Of a stretch of DNA of 64,000 bases, positions 1 to 8,486 are shown in pieces. A program made the translations under genes and the position numbers. The notes beneath the pieces were generated by a model. It was not told the origin of the DNA. It saw only the letters and a list, made by a program, of their open reading frames with translations, and did not search any database. Within the stretch, counting starts at the first letter, position 1. The number at the start of each line of letters is the position of its first letter. Source of the DNA: Streptosporangium album (GTDB lineage Bacteria > Actinomycetota > Actinomycetes > Streptosporangiales > Streptosporangiaceae); the NCBI RefSeq assembly GCF_014203795.1, contig NZ_JACHJU010000005.1:372001-436000 (forward strand). The letters are read 5' to 3'.

Positions 1-172
1 GGCCCAGGCGCTGAGCGCCCGGACTCCGGCCGTGGCCGCGCCCCGGCCCCGGGGTGAGCGGGTCGGCCAGCCCGGCCGAGGCGGCCGCGATCAGCTTGAG
101 ATGGAACTCCGCCAGGTCGGGTCTTGGCCAACCCACCTCGGCGACTCGCTGTTGGCCGTTGCGGCAAGCGCG
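1..172. other. left edge, no assignable gene
   Basis: This GC-rich stretch holds an open minus-strand frame that runs off the left edge and could be the start of a neighbouring gene (readable from a GTG near 130). No domain or motif is recognisable in it. The plus-strand frame across the same bases is antisense to the S41 protease gene and looks like a shadow. Confidence 0.3.
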
Positions 173-1533
173 TCAAAGAAGCGCAAGCGCCTTGGCCACG
201 CCCGGATCGCGCCCGGTGGCCAGGTCGAGGGCGGTCATAGGGGCGTAGTGGTCGACCGGCACGCCGATCGTGTCGATGATTTCGCGGGCGGGCCCGAGGT
301 GCCGGACCCTGGGCAAGAGCAAGACGCTGCCGTCGTCGAGGAGGTATCCCTCGCTGGGGCCGGAGACGGCCCCAGCGGTGCGGGTCCCGACGAGGGTGCC
401 CAGGCCGTTGTCCTTGACCGCCGCGCTGAAGTCCTCACAGGCCGAGGCGCATCCGCGGTCGGTGAGGACGACCAGGCGCGAGCCGAGCAGCGGGACGCTG
501 TCGTCGGTCCGGTTGGGCACGCACTCGCCCTTGAGCGGGCAGAAGTAACTGGTGACCTTGCCGTGCGCGAACGCGCCGAGCAGCCGCGTCACCTCGCGAG
601 GCGACCCGCCGCCGTTGCCGCGCAGGTCGAGGACCACGGCCTTCGGATTGTCCTGCAGCTTGGCGATGACCTGGTCGGCGGCGCCTTCGTAGAATCCGGG
701 CAGTTGGACGTACACGACGCCGTCGGCGAGCTTCCTTGACGTCACCGCCGGAGGCTGCCGCGTGATAAGGCCCTCTCTGAGCTCGACGATGCGGGTCCGT
801 CCCGTCGTGGGACGCTTGAGCGTGAGCCGTACCGTGCCGGAGGCGAAGGCGAAGGCGTCGAGGATGCCCTGATTCACGGTGTCCCCGATGAACGCCGGCA
901 CGCCGTTGGCCTTGACGACGATGTCACCGGCTCTGATGTCGGCCTTGGCGGCGGGGCTGCCGGGCAGGACGCGGGTGATGAACATCGGTGGCCGGGCCGC
1001 GGGGTCGAGCTGCGATCCCTGCTGGGCCGACGCGCCCACGATGCCCGTTCCGGTTGGCCCGCCCTCAGGCGGCGGGGTCGGCTTGAACCAGCGGGCGTGG
1101 TTGTCGTGCAGTCCGGTGACCATGCCGGTGATCGCGGCGCGCAGGGCGGCGGGGTCGCCGGCGCCGAGGACTTTCGCGAAGGCGGCCCAGTCGGTGTCGC
1201 GGTTCCCGGTCAGGGCGGGCAGCCGAAGGTCGGCCCGGTCGGCGCCGCGCCGCATCAGGTTCTGGGTGTAGGCGGCGAAGGCGCTCTTCAGCAGCGCCTT
1301 CGAATCCATGACCGGGCCGCTGTAGTAGTTGTCCAGCACGCAGATGTCGGCGGTGCCGATTGCGGCGGTGGCGCCGAGATGGCGGTGCAGCCCCCGCCTG
1401 GGGTGGTGGCCGATGGGGACGCCGGCTTCGGCTGGGGCGTCGGGGCCGATGCGAGCGCGGACGCGGGTGCCGGCATGGAGCAGGCCGTCACCAGGACGGC
1501 CGCGCAGAGGGCTCTGATCATGGCTGTCAGCAT
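173..1533 (-). pseudogene. S41-family lipoprotein protease, frameshifted
   Basis: S41 peptidases are serine proteases of the C-terminal-processing/tricorn type. The frame starting at 1533 gives a lipoprotein signal peptide with lipobox VTAC and a Pro/Ala linker, but no protease. The catalytic body lies in another frame: a PDZ-like segment (LPGSPAAKADIRAGDIVVKANG), then LDLRGNGGGS and the nucleophile-region motif CASACEDFS. The two frames would join at the C5 run at about 1391-1395, so one base separates the sequence from an intact secreted protein of about 450 residues. The upstream extension of the body frame (to 2065) lies antisense to the response regulator and is not coding. Either a recent mutation or a homopolymer error would explain it. 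The gene is divergent from the two-component pair that starts at 1609. Confidence 0.75.
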
Positions 1534-1608
1534 GGCCTGAAGCGGGTTGCACGGTCGTGAACGGATCCGTTAACGCCATTGAAACCCCGGTTCGGGTATG
1601 AACGTCGG

Positions 1609-2265
1609 ATGCGGGTTTTGGTGGTCGAAGACGAACGCGACCTGGCCGATCTCGTGGCGGTGGGGTTGCGCCGCCATGCCATGGCCGTCGACGTGGTGTA
1701 TGACGGGGCCGCCGCGGTGGAGCGGCTGGCGGTGCACGACTACGACGTGCTCGTGCTGGATCGGGACCTGCCCGAGATGCACGGCGACCTCGTGTGCCGT
1801 GAGCTGGTGGCACGCGGGAGCCGTACGAGGATCCTGATGATGATGACGGCGGCGGCGTCGGTGCCGGAGCGAGTCGCGGGTCTCGGGATGGGGGCCGACG
1901 ACTACCTGCCCAAACCGTTCGACTACGCCGAGCAGGTCGCACGGGTACAGGCGCTGGGGCGGCGCAGCCAGTCACAGGTACCACCGGTGCTGACACGGCA
2001 CGGGATCGTGCTCGACACGCACCGGCTGCAAGCCTCGCGGGACGGGCGGCACCTGCACCTGTCACTCAAGGAGTTCGCCGTCCTTGAGGTGCTGATGAGG
2101 GCGGACGGCGCGGTCGTGAGCTCCGAACGGCTGCTTGAAGAGGCATGGGACGAGAACGCCGATCCGTTCACGACGGTGGTGCGGGTCCTGGTCAGCCGCC
2201 TACGGGCCAAGCTGGGCGCCCCGCCGTGCATTCAGACGGTTCCCGGTGCGGGATACCTGCTGTGA
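1609..2265 (+). CDS. OmpR/PhoB-family response regulator
   Basis: This is a 218-residue DNA-binding response regulator. The receiver domain (about 1-115) has the acidic pair E7/D8, phosphoacceptor D51 in VLDRDLP and the conserved lysine in LPKPFD. The C-terminal winged helix (about 125-215) has HLSLKEFAVLEVL and VVRVLVSRLRAKLG. I prefer the ATG at 1609 because the receiver fold begins MRVLVVEDE; the upstream ATG at 1579 would add a non-conserved leader. It overlaps the sensor kinase gene through GTGA, so the two are translationally coupled. Its cognate kinase appears damaged, so its phosphorylation source is uncertain. The neighbouring S41 lipoprotein gene is a possible target by position only. 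Confidence 0.9.
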   Translation: MRVLVVEDERDLADLVAVGLRRHAMAVDVVYDGAAAVERLAVHDYDVLVLDRDLPEMHGDLVCRELVARGSRTRILMMMTAAASVPERVAGLGMGADDYLPKPFDYAEQVARVQALGRRSQSQVPPVLTRHGIVLDTHRLQASRDGRHLHLSLKEFAVLEVLMRADGAVVSSERLLEEAWDENADPFTTVVRVLVSRLRAKLGAPPCIQTVPGAGYLL

Positions 2266-3110
2266 CGACGATCCGGGTACGGCTCACGCTGATCTACTCC
2301 GGACTGTTCCTGCTGACCTCGGTCGTGTTGCTGGTCACAGTCAACCTCCTGCTGCGCCGGGCGCTGGAGGCGCGGATCGCCCGGCTGCCCGGGGGAGCGG
2401 TGGCGCCGGGCGATCGGCCGCCGCCGCTGCCGCAGCTGCCCGAGCTGGTGAACGACGTGATCGGCTACCAGTGGGAGGTGACCGCGGTGACGGTCGGGAT
2501 CCTGGCGCTGGTCTCGTTGGTCGTCGGATGGCTGGTCGCCGGGCGGATCCTGCGGCCCATCCACCGCATCACCGCCACCGCGCAGCGGCTGTCGCTGTCG
2601 ACCCTGCACGAACGGATCGCGCTGACCGGACCGAAGGACGAGCTGAAGGAACTGGCCGACACCTTCGATGCGATGCTCGACCGGCTCGAACGCTCCATCG
2701 AGGGGCAGCGGCGGTTCATCGCGAACGCCTCCCACGAGCTGCGGACCCCGCTGGCCGTCCAGCGGGCGGCGATCGAGATCGGGCTCCCCGAGGACGTCGG
2801 CGAGATCCGCGGCACGCTCCTGCTCCACACCGTTGAGGTAACGCTCTCCCGTGGAGTTCTGACGGTCCGTAACACCGGCCCGCACGTGCCCCAGGAACGT
2901 TTCGGCGACCTCTTCAAGCCCTTCCGGCGGCTGCACACGACCCGTGGACAGGGCGCCGGGCTCGGGTTGTCGATCGTCGCGTCGATCGCGAAGGCTCACG
3001 GGGCCGACGTGCGAGCGAACCCCAACCCGGACGGCGGGTTGGAGCTCGTCGTGGTTTTCACGGGATCTGAGGATGCGGTGCCTGCCACGGACGACAGTAG
3101 CCAGTGCTGA
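2262..3110 (+). CDS. membrane sensor histidine kinase with missing central segment
   Basis: The 282-residue product starts at a GTG overlapping the regulator stop. It has TM1 (about 10-31), a short extracytoplasmic loop, TM2 (about 75-94), a HAMP-like linker and the H box SHELRTPLAV with H158. About 20 residues after the H box the sequence jumps to the ATPase region: VRNTGPHVP (G1-like, about 202-210), ERFGDLFKPF (F box) and GAGLGLSIV (G2, 231-239). The second dimerisation helix and the N box are absent, a loss of roughly 80-100 residues compared with normal kinases of this class (about 370-400 residues). The frame is preserved, so the deletion is in frame. Known kinase biochemistry implies that it cannot bind ATP normally; that it is inactive is inference. 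Confidence 0.8.
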   Translation: MTTIRVRLTLIYSGLFLLTSVVLLVTVNLLLRRALEARIARLPGGAVAPGDRPPPLPQLPELVNDVIGYQWEVTAVTVGILALVSLVVGWLVAGRILRPIHRITATAQRLSLSTLHERIALTGPKDELKELADTFDAMLDRLERSIEGQRRFIANASHELRTPLAVQRAAIEIGLPEDVGEIRGTLLLHTVEVTLSRGVLTVRNTGPHVPQERFGDLFKPFRRLHTTRGQGAGLGLSIVASIAKAHGADVRANPNPDGGLELVVVFTGSEDAVPATDDSSQC

Positions 3111-3596
3111 CCCCCGAGCGCGAGCCTGATGATGATCGGGCAGGGTGAGCGTGGTACCTGACTCGATCTCAACCCTCGCCGCCTATCAGCAATGCTGCTT
3201 TATGCATTCTTGTGATTGCGGTTAGTGATCAATAATGTGGGGTGATCAGTCAAGCAAGAAACGGAGCACATCGTCCGGAACAGGCAAGTCTGTTTCGCCA
3301 AGCATCCCGTCTGGTCGCCGGCCACCGGCACCACGCCTGACGCGAGCCGATGCCCGCCGGCAGATTCACCGTTCACCCAGCAGCTCGTCCTAGAGTCAAA
3401 GGACAAGATCCTGTACCAGCTGGCCAACAAGCGGACCGACTTTGTCGCGCTCGTCAAGGTTTACAGGCCAACCGGCGTCAAGAACGCCTGACAGGGCGTT
3501 GCGGAAATCCCCTTCGCGCAGGCTGCCTGCACCATCAGCGGGACATCTGGACCGGATCAGCGGGGTCGGCGGCGGGCGGCGGGGTCGTGCTCGGCG
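3111..3596. other. non-coding or decayed stretch
   Basis: No intact gene is visible. One plus frame ending at the TGA at 3489-3491 reads KDKILYQLANKRTDFVALVK near its end, which looks protein-like but belongs to no family I recognise and has no clear start. Given the integrase tail just downstream, this is probably eroded mobile-element DNA. Confidence 0.35.
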
Positions 3597-3722
3597 GTGA
3601 TGCAGGCCAAGAGCCGCCACCAGCACCTGGCCAGCCTCGGCCGCTACGTGCGGCTGAGCGAAGAGACCTCCGCGCGCATCACTGCCGAAGCAGACCCCAG
3701 CCAACGGCGCCGCGCCCGCTGA
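3597..3722 (+). pseudogene. tyrosine integrase C-terminal remnant
   Basis: A 41-residue open stretch reads KSRHQHLASLGRYVRLSEET and ends in Arg-rich sequence before a TGA. This matches the C-terminal tail that many actinomycete tyrosine integrases carry after the catalytic domain. The catalytic residues and all upstream domains are missing. It is a relic of an integrated element next to a truncated group II intron. The family assignment rests on a short stretch. Confidence 0.5.
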
Positions 3723-4049
3723 CCTGGAGCACCCCACCTCACAGGGACGGTCGCTCTTCATCAAGGACATTCTCAGCGCCAACAGCTGTCCGCCGAGTCC
3801 TCAACCCAGAAACCTCCGCCGACATCACCTCCAACAATGACCCGCTCCCACCGCCAACCCGCTGATCTGCGACTACAGCAGTTCGCGGCCCCTTTCTGGC
3901 GTATTCGTGTGTCCTGAACGTGAAGGAGAGTTCGATGTAGGCGAATGATCTGGAGCGATGCTGCTCGAACGATGAAGGTTTGGCCCTTCGGAGTCGCCCT
4001 GCGGGGGGAGGCTTCAAACCACCTCATGCTGCGTTGGCTGAAGACCGAT

Positions 4050-4585
4050 TGTGATCAAGGCGTGCTGGCGGCAATTGCGGACCGGATGGCCGAGGTCGGG
4101 CTTCAGTTGCACCCAGACAAGACCCGGATCGTTTATTGCAAGGACGACAGGCGGCGCGGCTCGTATGAGCGCACGTCGTTCACGTTCCTGGGATTTACCT
4201 TCCGGCCTCGGGGGTGCGGACGAAAACCGGAAAGATGCGCTGTGGCTTCAACCCAGCGGTAAGCAAGGATGCCTTGAAACGAATGAGTGCGACGGTGCGA
4301 GCCTGGCGGCTTCACCATCGAACAGGATCATCCGAACACGACCTCGCACGTCGGATAAACCCGATCGTGCGGGGGTGGATGCAGTATTACGGAGCATTTT
4401 ACCGCTCCGCGCTGTATCCCTTCCCGGCCCGTATCAATGCCTATCTGATGCGGTGGTCACGCAACAAGTACAAACGGCTCAGGGGTCGTAAGAAAGCTCA
4501 AGCTCAGTGGGGAATGGTTGTGAAGGCACGACCGAGGCTCTTCGCCCACTGGATCTGGGTGAACGTGGTCCCAACAGCCTGGTGA
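4050..4585 (+). pseudogene. group II intron reverse transcriptase/maturase, 3' fragment
   Basis: The protein similarity starts just after where the YADD palm motif should be (GVLAAIADRMAEVGLQLHP, DKTRIVYCKDD, FTFLGFTFRPR), then shifts frame at the G5 run near 4209-4213 and continues as the maturase X domain (INPIVRGWMQYYGAFYRSAL) to the TGA at 4583-4585. All of RT domains 1-4 and the active site are missing. The intron RNA 3' end (domains V and VI) follows immediately, so this is the 3' part of a 5'-truncated group II intron. 5' truncation is common for retrotransposed introns because target-primed reverse transcription starts at the 3' end. It differs from the complete intron at 32.6-34.8 kb. 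Confidence 0.85.
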
Positions 4586-4597
4586 CCAGAACGACAA

Positions 4598-4670
4598 GAG
4601 CCGTGTAACGAGAGATTGTTACGCACGGTTCTGTGGGAGCCCCGGGCTGAAACGCCCGGGGCGGCCCGAC
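4598..4670 (+). ncRNA. group II intron domain V and VI, 3' end
   Basis: Domain V is readable as GAGCCGTG ... CACGGTTC (4598-4633) closing on an internal helix (GTAAC/GTTAC) with a short purine-rich loop. It is followed by a strong hairpin, CCCCGGGC with GCCCGGGG, that fits domain VI, and by a CCCGAC-type 3' end near 4670. The RNA lies directly downstream of the maturase fragment in the usual order. Downstream of 4670 an unrelated reading frame begins, which would be the 3' exon. Confidence 0.75.
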
Positions 4671-4683
4671 CGGCCGCCTCCGC

Positions 4684-5075
4684 TGTGGACCGTACGAGAC
4701 CGCGACGCCAAACGCATCCGCGATGTGTTGCGCAAGGCGGGGCGCAAGGAGTTCGGTGTGGGCGGTGGGTTCGCCGTCGAGAGCGGCGGTGGGGTGAACC
4801 CGTTCCTGGTCGCCTGCGCTGGCGACCCCGAGCAAGCCGCAGCCGAGCTGCCGCAGTACGAGGCGGCGCTGCGCAAGGCGGGGTTCAGGGTCGAGCTGGA
4901 GCCAGATGACGACCAGGCGCTTCAGATGTGTGGCCACCGTCGTAGAGAGCATGGACCGAGGTCAGCGGGGCTGGTCTCGGGTGGTCCAGCCGTGTTTGGT
5001 GATGAGCTTGGCCAGGGCTTGGTGGAGCTGGTTGATGCGGTCGGCGGCGGTGCGGGCGGCGGATGCCGATGGTGA
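4684..5075 (+). pseudogene. hypothetical protein, 5' end replaced by intron
   Basis: An open frame reads in from the intron boundary with no proper start (LWTVRDRDAKRIRDVLRKAG, then FAVESGGGVNPFLVACAG and ALRKAGFRVELEPDDDQAL). The first 80 residues look like a real acidic globular protein; after about 4925 the sequence becomes low complexity and overlaps the minus-strand remnant. I do not recognise the family. It is probably the 3' exon side of the gene into which the group II intron inserted. An internal GTG at 4725 could allow translation of a shortened form. Confidence 0.4.
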
Positions 5076-5240
5076 TGGTGGCCTCGGTGGCGTGGTAGGT
5101 GGTCGCTCGTCCTTCGGCGGCGGTGCGGGCGGCGGCGTGGATGCGGCCGCGCAGCGCGATGAGCTTGCGGGGGTCGGTGCTGTCGAGGCCGTCGCCGCCA
5201 GCGGCTGCGCTGGCGGCGGGGGCGGGTTGCTCGTTTAACG
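4962..5240 (-). pseudogene. small hypothetical protein, frameshifted
   Basis: The minus strand gives an Ala-rich helical protein: DSTDPRKLIALRGRIHAAAR and ATTYHATEATITIG in one frame, then TAADRINQLHQALAKLITKH and GWTTRDQPR to a TGA at 4962-4964 in another. The two halves form one plausible protein of about 90 residues with a frameshift near 5060. The start is unclear. No family was recognised. It lies between the intron remnant and the inverted repeat at 5307-5338. Confidence 0.4.
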
Positions 5241-5306
5241 AGACAGGGGCCAGGTTCCGTGGGACAGGACAACGCACCTTAGCCGCCGGAATCGGACACT
5301 AAAGTT

Positions 5307-5338
5307 ATACCGGACAGAATTCAGCTTCTGTCCGGTAT
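5307..5338. repeat. perfect 13-bp inverted repeat
   Basis: ATACCGGACAGAA and TTCTGTCCGGTAT are exact reverse complements separated by TTCAGC. It could be an operator for a dimeric regulator or the footprint of a mobile element. It is not followed by a T-run on either strand, which argues against an intrinsic terminator. No intact gene starts close to it. Confidence 0.6.
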
Positions 5339-5353
5339 GGGAAGAAACTGCAT

Positions 5354-5700
5354 TTGAGGGGAGGGGTGGAGGCCGGGATTCGCCGCTCCGCGCCGACCTG
5401 GAGCCGTGAGGGCGGCGGGCGCCCGCCGGCGAGGCGCCGAGCAAAGCGATCTCTTCGGAAGGGTTCGCCGAAGCGCCACGGGTCTCTTGGTGTCGGCCGG
5501 TTCCCGTCAAGATCATTCAATGGCGATCGGCAATGAGCCGTCGTGTGGCGGCCGTGCGACGGCACCGGCCGGCCTGTGTGCCGTCGCGCCGTCGGCTCAT
5601 GGTGTCGGGCATGCCGCGCGATGGTTGCGCGTGCGAGGTTGCGCGTGCGGGAGGCCAGGACGGTTGTTGCTTTTAGGCGTTTTCCCTGCTCATCCTGTTG
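5354..5700. other. no gene recognised
   Basis: Short frames exist on both strands but none shows a domain, ribosome binding site with sensible start, or consistent coding character. The stretch separates the inverted repeat at 5307-5338 from the dif-like palindrome and recombinase gene. Confidence 0.4.
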
Positions 5701-5701
5701 T

Positions 5702-5729
5702 TTGCTGCATAATTTTACTTATACAGCAT
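5702..5729. other. dif/Xer-like recombination site candidate
   Basis: The sequence TTGCTGCATAA-TTTTAC-TTATACAGCAT has the 11-6-11 layout of Xer recombinase sites: two inverted arms (TGCTGCATAA against TTATACAGCA, one mismatch) around an AT-rich 6-bp centre. The inner GCATAA/TTAT core also matches the inner part of the E. coli dif site as I remember it. It lies about 190 bp upstream of a tyrosine recombinase gene. It could equally be an accessory binding site or a fortuitous AT-rich palindrome, but AT-rich DNA is rare here. Confidence 0.45.
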
Positions 5730-5921
5730 TTGTGGTCGCGGGAGCGTCTGCGTCTCTGATCGTGACTCCGTTCTGGCTGTTTTTCGGGTCGGACCTGGGC
5801 TTCTGTCGTCGCGTGGTGGGGCTGTGCTCTGGAGATCGCGGGCGTAGGATCGAGCCGCCTGTGGGTCCGCCGGGTGCTCGGGCTGGTCGGGGGCGGAGCC
5901 GGTTCGGCGCGTGCGGAGGTG

Positions 5922-6944
5922 ATGATGGGCGAGCGTGAACCGTTGGTGCTCATGCGCTTTCCGGAGGCCGCTGAAGGTTTTCTGGCGTGGTTGCGGGCCA
6001 AGAAGCTGTCTGCGCACACGATCCGTGGCTACGAAAGCGATCTGAGGATCGTCGCGGAGATCGCCGCGGGTGCGGCGGGTGTGGTGGTGGAGGAGCTGGA
6101 GGTCCGGCATCTCAGCGGGCGTCTCGTCAGGTGCGCGTTCGCCGAGTTCGCCGATCCGCGTTCGGCGGCCAGTGTCAACCGGGCGTGGAGCGCATGGAAT
6201 CAGTTGTTTGGTTTCTGTGTGGCCGAGGGGTTGCTGGAGGGTAATCCCATGGCGGCGGTCCCCCGGCCCAAGCAGCCGGCCAAGGCTCCCAAGCCTCTTT
6301 TGGGTGATGGGAGCGCCGCGGTCACCTTGCTGGAGCGGATCGCGGCCGGGGCCCGTAAGGCCCGTGATCCGTGGGTGGAGCGTGATCTTGTGGTTGTGGC
6401 GCTGGCGCTGGTCACGGGTATGCGGTCGGCGGAGTTGCTGGGGATGACCGTGGGGTCGATCGGTGGCTGCTCCGGTGAGCGGCGTATTCAGGTGGTGGGT
6501 AAGGGGGGCAGGGCTCGTTCGCTGCCCATCGAGCCGCCGGTGGAGTTTGTGATCGAGCGGTATGTGGACAGTCGGCTGCGGCGTTTCGGGCTTGGTGTAC
6601 TCCCCCGTTCGGCCGCGTTGCTCGTCGATGGGCGTAACGAGCCGTTGCGGCGTGGTGGGCTTCAGTATCTGGTCCGTCAGTGTTACCGGTATGCGGGGGT
6701 CCATGACCGGGTGCAGAAGGGCACTTTGGTGCATGCGTTGCGGCACGAGTTCGCTACCCGGTTGGCCGAGCGGGGGGCTTCGGCTCATGAGTTGATGGAG
6801 TTGCTCGGCCATTCTTCGATTGTCACCGGTCAGGCTTATGTCGCGTCGACTGCCCGTGAGGTGCGCCGGGCGGCGCGGGGTAATCCGGCTTATGGGGTGT
6901 TGGATCGGTTGCGTGCCGAGGGTGGCGAGGGGGTTTCGGGGTGA
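5922..6944 (+). CDS. tyrosine recombinase (XerC/D-like)
   Basis: The protein is about 340 residues, with an N-terminal SAM-like DNA-binding domain (about 8-115; FLAWLRAKKLSAHTIRGYESD) and a C-terminal catalytic domain. All active residues are visible: R168 in GMRSAELL, K194 in VVGKGGRARS, H271-x-x-R274 in HALRHEF, H297 in LLGHSSI and Y306 in QAYVAST. I take ATG 5922 or 5925 because GGAGG sits just upstream; the longer frame from 5874 has no ribosome binding site. The size and organisation fit Xer/phage-type integrases that act on short palindromic sites. Its 3' end overlaps the convergent SRPBCC gene by about 55 bp. No excisionase lies beside it. Confidence 0.9.
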   Translation: MMGEREPLVLMRFPEAAEGFLAWLRAKKLSAHTIRGYESDLRIVAEIAAGAAGVVVEELEVRHLSGRLVRCAFAEFADPRSAASVNRAWSAWNQLFGFCVAEGLLEGNPMAAVPRPKQPAKAPKPLLGDGSAAVTLLERIAAGARKARDPWVERDLVVVALALVTGMRSAELLGMTVGSIGGCSGERRIQVVGKGGRARSLPIEPPVEFVIERYVDSRLRRFGLGVLPRSAALLVDGRNEPLRRGGLQYLVRQCYRYAGVHDRVQKGTLVHALRHEFATRLAERGASAHELMELLGHSSIVTGQAYVASTAREVRRAARGNPAYGVLDRLRAEGGEGVSG

Positions 6945-7369
6945 TCGTGGGAGGGTCGGCCGGTGGCGGTGTCGGTGCGTAGCCGTACTTCTTCGGCCAG
7001 GCGGGTGAGGCTTTCTTCGAGGGTGCGGTCGATCTCGTCGCCGGGTGGGGTGTGGTCGTGGTCGGAGAAGGACAGGTGGATGGTGACCTCGCTTGTTCCG
7101 GTGCCGCTGTCGGTGACTTGGAGCCAGCCGGCGTAGCGGCCGGTGTCGCGGGTCCCCCATTCGATGCGGAGGTGGTCGGGGTCGGCCTGCATGAGGGCGC
7201 GGGCGTCTTGGCCGGTGTGGTCTTCGTGGACGGTTACGGCGGGCGGGGTGTCGGGCCGTACGTGGAGGTCTTGTGGGAGCCAGTGGTCGAGCCGGTCGAG
7301 GTCGCGGGCTTGGTCGAAGACGAGTTCGGGTGGGGCGGGCATGGTGCGGGAGCGTTCGTGTTCACTCAT
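6890..7369 (-). CDS. SRPBCC-family protein
   Basis: This is a 159-residue protein of the START/Bet v1-like (polyketide cyclase/dehydrase) superfamily, which binds small hydrophobic ligands. PPELVFDQARDLDRLDHWLP at the N-terminus and the later alternation WLQVTDSGTGTSEVTIHLSF fit the family, followed by a long helix ending EEVRLR. I chose the internal ATG MSEHERS (7369) over the upstream ATG at 7414 because the family begins near that point. The ligand and role are unknown. The gene is convergent with, and overlaps, the recombinase gene. Confidence 0.7.
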   Translation of the reverse strand: MSEHERSRTMPAPPELVFDQARDLDRLDHWLPQDLHVRPDTPPAVTVHEDHTGQDARALMQADPDHLRIEWGTRDTGRYAGWLQVTDSGTGTSEVTIHLSFSDHDHTPPGDEIDRTLEESLTRLAEEVRLRTDTATGRPSHDHPETPSPPSARNRSNTP

Positions 7370-7453
7370 GGGGTCCTCGCTGTTGTGCGGTCCGGGTGGT
7401 GCGTGAGTGATCACCTACCCGGGTTGGGGCTGGTCCATCCATGAGTGTGCAGG

Positions 7454-7729
7454 TCAGTGCGGGGGCTGCTGCTGTGGTGGGCGGGTTTTTCTGACGAAGC
7501 GGGCGGCGGTGCGGTGGCTCATGCCGGTCTGGCCGCGTACGAGGAAGACGGCTTGGTCGAACTGGTCTGTGGTTTTGAGGTGGAGGATCTGTTCGATGAG
7601 TTCGGGGGTGATGCCGCCGCCGAGGAGGGTGTTTCGGGGGTGCTGGGTGATCCGTACGGTGAGCACGATGAGGCTGATGATCACTGTTGTGGTGATCGCC
7701 GTCAGGAGGAGGACGATCGGGTTTGACAT
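7454..7729 (-). CDS. small membrane protein with L7/L12-like tail
   Basis: The 91-residue protein has one N-terminal membrane segment (about 5-25, IVLLLTAITTTVIISLIVLT). A cytoplasmic part follows, ITPELIEQILHLKTTDQFDQ and AVFLVRGQTGMSHRTAARFV, resembling the ribosomal L7/L12 C-terminal-like motif found in many small actinobacterial membrane proteins. It ends in a Pro/Gln-rich tail. The function is not known. It lies on the same strand as the SRPBCC and NUDIX genes, with short gaps. Confidence 0.7.
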   Translation of the reverse strand: MSNPIVLLLTAITTTVIISLIVLTVRITQHPRNTLLGGGITPELIEQILHLKTTDQFDQAVFLVRGQTGMSHRTAARFVRKTRPPQQQPPH

Positions 7730-7802
7730 GGGGTGAGCGTAGCGCCGCTGGTGGTTGTGTGGCGGATGGGAGGGTGTGATGTCCGGCGGTTGTTGTGGGG
7801 TT

Positions 7803-8354
7803 TTATCGGGGTGGGTTGAGGAGGAGGAGGAGGGTGTAGGCGGCGATTGAGCAGCTGTCGGTGACGGCGCCGTTGAGGATCATCTGTTCCAGGTCGGTTC
7901 GGGGGAACCAGTTCTGGCGCATGTCTTGTTCGGTGGGTTCGCGGTGGGGGGTGCCGGGGGTCAGGCCGGTGGCGAGGAAGACGTTGAGGCGCTGGTTGGT
8001 GATGCCGTGGGCGTTGTCGAGGTGGCCGAGGGCGGTCATGTGGGCGGCGGTGAGGCCGGTCTCCTCGGCGAGTTCGGTGTGGGCGGTGGCGTGGGGTGAG
8101 GGACTGTCGGGGACGCCGCCCTGGGGGAAGCTCCAGGTGCGCCGGCTGATGGGGTAGCGGTATTCCTCGACGAGGTGGAAGCCGTCGTTCTCCATGGGGA
8201 TGATCAGGGCGAAGTCGGGTTTGTCGAGGAAGCTGTAGATGCCGTGGGAGCCGTCGGGGCGTTGGATGTGGTCTTCACGCAGGGTGAGCCAGGTGTTGGT
8301 GTAGATGACGGTGGAGTCGAGGGTGTGGATCGTGGGTTCTTGTGGGCTGGTCAT
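7803..8354 (-). CDS. NUDIX hydrolase (ADP-ribose pyrophosphatase-like)
   Basis: The 183-residue protein begins MTSPQEPTIH. NUDIX enzymes hydrolyse nucleoside diphosphates linked to another moiety. The N-terminal strand region (TWLTLREDHI, GIYSFLDKPDFALIIPMEND), YRYPISRRTWSFPQGG and the NUDIX box ending TELAEETGL are present; the acidic residue normally found early in the box is replaced by Ser in SPSPHATAH. The WSFPQG motif and the YRYP segment resemble ADP-ribose pyrophosphatases, but the substrate is not settled. The much longer open frame upstream of 8354 lies antisense to the ABC ATPase gene and is not coding. It is divergent from the ABC transporter operon. Confidence 0.85.
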   Translation of the reverse strand: MTSPQEPTIHTLDSTVIYTNTWLTLREDHIQRPDGSHGIYSFLDKPDFALIIPMENDGFHLVEEYRYPISRRTWSFPQGGVPDSPSPHATAHTELAEETGLTAAHMTALGHLDNAHGITNQRLNVFLATGLTPGTPHREPTEQDMRQNWFPRTDLEQMILNGAVTDSCSIAAYTLLLLLNPPR

Positions 8355-8486
8355 GGCGCAGGAGCCTAGTGGTGGCGGGGTTGTCTTCACGAGCTGTCGG
8401 TCCCTGGCTGTCTGCGGTGTCGGGGGTCGATGGGGTCGGGATAATCCTTTGCGGAACTGTCGTGGTTCTCTGTTACGGTCCAGGGC

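Noticed and set aside
32-739. Plus-strand open frame of 235 codons over the S41 protease
   Set aside because: It is antisense to a protein with clear S41 motifs and has low-complexity Arg/Gly/Ala composition without domains.
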